Source: an uncultured Wenzhouxiangella sp.
Lineage (GTDB): Bacteria; Pseudomonadota; Gammaproteobacteria; Xanthomonadales; Wenzhouxiangellaceae
Length of the DNA stretch: 47,932 nt
Reading direction: 5' to 3'
Assembly: GCA_937876395.1 (NCBI GenBank)
Contig: CALEIM010000095.1
Location: 1-47,932, forward strand
In this document: piece by piece, positions 44,884 to 47,932 of the stretch
Layout of the letters: every line of letters begins with the position of its first letter
How positions within the stretch are numbered: position 1 is the first letter of the stretch
Position numbers and translations under genes: made by a program
Notes under the pieces: generated by a model
Databases searched by the model: none
Told to the model about the DNA's origin: nothing
What the model saw: the letters and a program-made list of their open reading frames with translations, nothing else

Positions 44884-44984
44884 TAGAATGGACCCCCGGA
44901 AGTCGGGGCTTTCGCCCGACGCTTGACAGGCGGACTGTGCCGGAATCGGTCCAGGCCCGCTTCGTGTACCCGGAGGTTTCCCAA
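44884..44984 (+). promoter_or_regulatory. carA promoter and structured leader
   Basis: TAGAAT (44884-44889) is the likely -10 box, giving a leader of about 90 nt. The leader can form two mutually exclusive hairpins: CCCCG/CGGGG (44894-44898 with 44904-44908) or GTCGGG/CCCGAC (44902-44907 with 44915-44920). No T tract follows either. GGAGG (44972-44976), 8 nt before ATG, serves carA. No clear ArgR or PyrR site is recognised. Confidence 0.5.
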
Positions 44985-46109
44985 ATGCAGGCAATTTTGG
45001 CGCTGGAAGACGGCACCACGTTTTCCGGGCAAGGCATCGGCACGCCGGGTGAGCGCGTCGGCGAGCTGGTTTTCAACACCGCGATGAGCGGTTATCAGGA
45101 AATTCTGACCGATCCGAGCTACGCCGGTCAGCTGGTCACCCTGACGGCGGCCCATGTCGGCGTTGCCGGAATCAACCCGCAAGACTGGGAATCGGAACGT
45201 ATTCACGCGGCCGGTTTGATCGTGCGCGATTATCCGCGCCGCCACAGCAACTGGCGCGCCAATCAGTCGTTGTCGGATTGGATGGCCGGGCAGGGCGCCT
45301 GCGGCATTGCCGGAATTGATACCCGCGCGCTGACCATTCGCCTGCGCGACAAGGGCGCTTTGGGCGGCTGTTTGCTGGTCGGCGAAGGTCTTTCCGCGGA
45401 GCATGCGCTGGAGCTGGCGGCTTCCTGCGCGCCGATGGGGGGGCAGGATCTGGCCGGCAGCGTTTCGGCCAAGCGCGCCCACGAGTGGCAGGAAGGTAGC
45501 TGGGATCTGGAGCGCGGTGCGTATGGCCAGGGCAGCAGCCGCTTTCACGTCGTCTGCGTGGACTACGGGGTCAAGCGCTCGATCCTGCGCCTGCTGGTAG
45601 ATACCGGCTGCCGTGTAAGCGTGGTGCCAGCGGCAACCGGGGTTGAGCAAATCATGGCCATGCGACCCGACGGGATCATGCTTTCCAACGGCCCGGGCGA
45701 TCCGCAGGCCTGCGGCGACGCGATCGAAACCGTGCGCGATCTGCTTGAGCGCAATGTGCCGATCTTCGGCATCTGCATGGGCCATCAGTTGCTCGCCTTG
45801 GCGGCCGGGGGGAAAACCGTCAAGATGAAGTTCGGCCATCACGGCGCGAATCATCCGGTCAAGGATCTGGCCAGCGGTCAGGCACTGATCACCAGCCAGA
45901 ACCACGGCTTTGCGGTTGATGAAGCCAGTTTGCCGGCCCATGTTCGCCCGACCCATCGTTCGCTGTTTGACGGCAGTCTGCAGGGAATACGGATCGACGG
46001 CCGACGGGCGATGAGTTTTCAGGGGCATCCGGAAGCCAGTCCGGGGCCGCACGATCTGCGTCCGCTGTTTGCGCGCTTTGTCGAGATGATGGAATCCACC
46101 GATGCCTAA
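44985..46109 (+). CDS. carA: Carbamoyl-phosphate synthase small subunit
   Basis: Glutaminase subunit that supplies ammonia for carbamoyl phosphate in arginine and pyrimidine synthesis. Start at 44985 (GGAGG 8 nt before) gives 374 aa, the family length; an upstream GTG at 44937 adds a non-conserved tail. The N-terminal CPSase domain has GYQEILTDPSYAGQ; the glutamine amidotransferase domain has the nucleophile C264 in FGICMGHQLLALA and the His/Glu pair in SFQGHPEASPGPHD. It overlaps carB by 8 bp. Confidence 0.97.
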   Translation: MQAILALEDGTTFSGQGIGTPGERVGELVFNTAMSGYQEILTDPSYAGQLVTLTAAHVGVAGINPQDWESERIHAAGLIVRDYPRRHSNWRANQSLSDWMAGQGACGIAGIDTRALTIRLRDKGALGGCLLVGEGLSAEHALELAASCAPMGGQDLAGSVSAKRAHEWQEGSWDLERGAYGQGSSRFHVVCVDYGVKRSILRLLVDTGCRVSVVPAATGVEQIMAMRPDGIMLSNGPGDPQACGDAIETVRDLLERNVPIFGICMGHQLLALAAGGKTVKMKFGHHGANHPVKDLASGQALITSQNHGFAVDEASLPAHVRPTHRSLFDGSLQGIRIDGRRAMSFQGHPEASPGPHDLRPLFARFVEMMESTDA

Positions 46110-47560
46110 GAGAACCGATATTCACTCCATTCTCATCATCGGCGCCGGGCCGATCGTGATCGGGCAGGCCTGTGAGTTTGATTATTCGGGCGTTCAGGCG
46201 GTCAAGGCGCTGCGGCAGGAGGGTTACCGGGTGATTCTGGTCAACTCCAATCCGGCCACCATCATGACCGACCCGGATATCGCCGACGTGGTCTACATTG
46301 AGCCGATCCGCTGGGACGTGGTGCGCGACATCATCGAAAAGGAGCGGCCCGACGCCCTGCTGCCGACCATGGGTGGGCAGACCGCGCTCAACTGCGCGCT
46401 GGACCTGGCTCGTGAGGGTGTGCTCGACGAGTTCGGCGTCGAGATGATCGGCGCGTCCAAAGAGGCCATCGACATGGCCGAAGATCGCGACGCGTTCAAA
46501 GAAGCGATGCGCTCCATTGGTCTGGGCGTACCCGACGCCTGGGTGGCGCATACGCTGGCCCAGGCCATCGAGATACAGAAACGGATCGGCTTCCCAACCA
46601 TTATCCGGCCCTCGTTCACGCTCGGCGGATCAGGCGGCGGTATTGCCTACAACCGCGAGGAATTCGAGCAGATTGTCGAACATGGCCTGGACATGTCGCC
46701 GACCAAAGAAGTGTTGCTCGAAGAGTCGGTGCTTGGCTGGAAGGAGCTTGAACTTGAAGTCGTGCGCGACAAAGCCGACAACTGCATCATCATCTGTTCC
46801 ATCGAGAACCTTGATCCGATGGGCGTCCACACCGGCGACTCGATCACCGTTGCGCCGGCGCTGACTCTGACCGACAGGGAATACCAGCAGCTTCGCAATG
46901 CCGCGATCGCCGTGCTCCGGAAAATCGGCGTCGATACCGGCGGCTCGAACGTACAGTTTGCGATCAATCCGGACACCGGCCGCGTGCTGGTCATCGAAAT
47001 GAACCCGCGCGTTTCGCGCTCCTCGGCACTGGCTTCGAAAGCGACCGGCTTTCCGATCGCCAAGGTGGCCGCCAAGCTGGCCGTTGGCTACACTCTTGAT
47101 GAACTCGACAACGAGATCACCGGCGGTGCCACGCCGGCCTCCTTCGAGCCGAGCATCGACTATGTCGTCACCAAGATTCCGCGCTTTACTTTCGAGAAAT
47201 TCCAGGCGGCTGACGATCGTCTGACCACCCAGATGAAGTCGGTGGGTGAGGCGATGGCCATCGGCCGGACCTTTCAGGAATCCCTGCAAAAGGCGCTGCG
47301 CAGCCTGGAAACCGGCCTGACCGGCCTGGATCCGGTCGAGATTGAAAGTGACGGGGCCGACGAGCCCACGCTGATTCGTCGCGAACTGCGCGAGGCCGGC
47401 CCGCAGCGTCTGCTGTACGTCGCCGAAGCCTTTCGACGCGGATTCGAGTTTGATGAGATTCAACGCCTGACGCGCATCGATCCCTGGTTTCTGGACCAGA
47501 TTGCCGAGCTGATCGAAGTCGAGCAGCGCCTGCTGGACGAAGCAGCGCTCGGCGAGGAGG
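46102..47560 (+). pseudogene. carB: Carbamoyl-phosphate synthase large subunit, N-terminal part only
   Basis: Makes carbamoyl phosphate from bicarbonate, ammonia and ATP together with CarA. The frame matches CarB from its start (IGAGPIVIGQACEFDYSG) through the first ATP-grasp domain (IIRPSFTLGGSGGGIAYN, NPRVSRSSALASKATGFP) and into the oligomerisation domain (IDPWFLDQIAELIEVEQRLL), about 485 residues of an expected ~1070. Around 47,550-47,575 similarity to CarB stops although the frame stays open to 47808. The second ATP-grasp half and the allosteric domain are missing. Most likely an assembly misjoin rather than a true truncation, since carB is normally essential for prototrophy. Confidence 0.85.
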
Positions 47561-47932
47561 TACCCGAGCTGCCTCAACTCGTGCTCGCGGCCGACCAGTT
47601 CGTCGTCGGCCGCCCGTCGCAGGACGATCCCGACGGGCGGACCGTCATCGCGGGCTACCCGTGGTTCAGCGACTGGGGACGCGACACGATGATCGCCCTG
47701 CCCGGCGCCATGACCGGCCTCATCCTCGCCGGCGTCGATCTCGGCTTTCTGATGCAGGGCGCCAGGGCCCGTGCCGATTTCCTCCGCGCCTCGATGAACC
47801 GGGCATGAGCCGGGCCTTCGGGTTCGACGACTTCGTCGCCAGCCTCTCCACCCGTCCGGCCAAGGCCGACACGGTCGCCGCGAAGGCGTGCCACTGGTAA
47901 TCCACGAGGGCAACGCGAAGCCGGGAATGGCC
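47561..47932 (+). other. Chimeric contig tail with debranching-enzyme-like fragment
   Basis: In the carB frame the protein switches to LVLAADQFVV, then TVIAGYPWFSDWGRDTMIALPG, characteristic of archaeal/bacterial-type glycogen debranching glucosidases (GDE C-terminal domain). After that the frame continues with unrelated residues (LILAGVDLGFLMQGARARAD) to a stop at 47808. A further short frame starts at 47805 (MSRAFGFDDF) and stops at 47899. Codon use is more strongly C-ending than in carB. The mixture of short unrelated pieces at a contig edge points to misassembly from another genome. Confidence 0.7.

Overview
The window looks like one contig from a GC-rich gammaproteobacterium. Gene content (classic rimO, orn, rsgA, ppsA/ppsR, rlmD, nagZ and carAB, an aguA/aguB pair, 180-kDa-type NAD-glutamate dehydrogenase), frequent TATAAT boxes 6-8 nt before ATG, and an RNA gene with C-rich loops all fit the Xanthomonadales/Wenzhouxiangella side of the class. 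That placement is inference; there is no rRNA to fix it.

Layout. 1-640: a tRNA-Leu(CAG) gene with its own strong promoter, a 55-bp direct copy of its 3' part at the contig edge, and, upstream on the same strand, a well-formed candidate small RNA (about 323-437) with a near-consensus promoter, two hairpins displaying six-C loops and an intrinsic terminator. 643-8655: acyl-CoA dehydrogenase, giant NAD-glutamate dehydrogenase, NAD kinase and a cytosolic 5'-nucleotidase, all on the plus strand. 8860-12183: a secreted beta-propeller/amidohydrolase protein ending at a bidirectional terminator shared with a small lipoprotein gene. 12235-16264: minus-strand lipoprotein, rimO, a vitamin-B12-binding-like protein without signal peptide, and a UMF1-type MFS transporter. 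16265-17526: a small, less GC-rich accessory pocket with two orphan envelope-protein genes, a CTCAC microsatellite and inverted repeats. 17527-20973: kbl and tdh (threonine to glycine) and pspF. 21065-27817: radA, a YdbL-like lipoprotein, then rlmD-nagZ-hpt-mtnP-like genes, the last four joined by 4-nt ATGA overlaps, and an unrecognised pseudo-receiver-like protein. 27860-37024: dnaE, NhaC-type antiporter, a DUF349 coiled-coil protein and a membrane TraB/PrgY-like protein, all minus. 37088-40306: aguB, aguA (agmatine to putrescine), a small BamE-like secreted protein and rsgA. 40363-44789: orn, ppsA diverging from its regulator ppsR, and a DUF1249 gene. 44985 to the end: carA and the first half of carB.

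The last ~370 bp do not continue carB. The reading frame changes near 47,560 into a fragment of a glycogen-debranching-type glucosidase and then into unrelated pieces, so the contig end is most likely chimeric. The first 55 bp being an exact internal repeat likewise suggests an assembly-graph boundary.

Most of the window is ordinary chromosomal housekeeping. The strongest candidate for something new is the C-loop small RNA; second-tier items are the recurrent leaderless-type starts, the accessory pocket, a PspF with an altered GAFTGA loop and no psp genes beside it, and a structured inverted repeat at 8684-8769.
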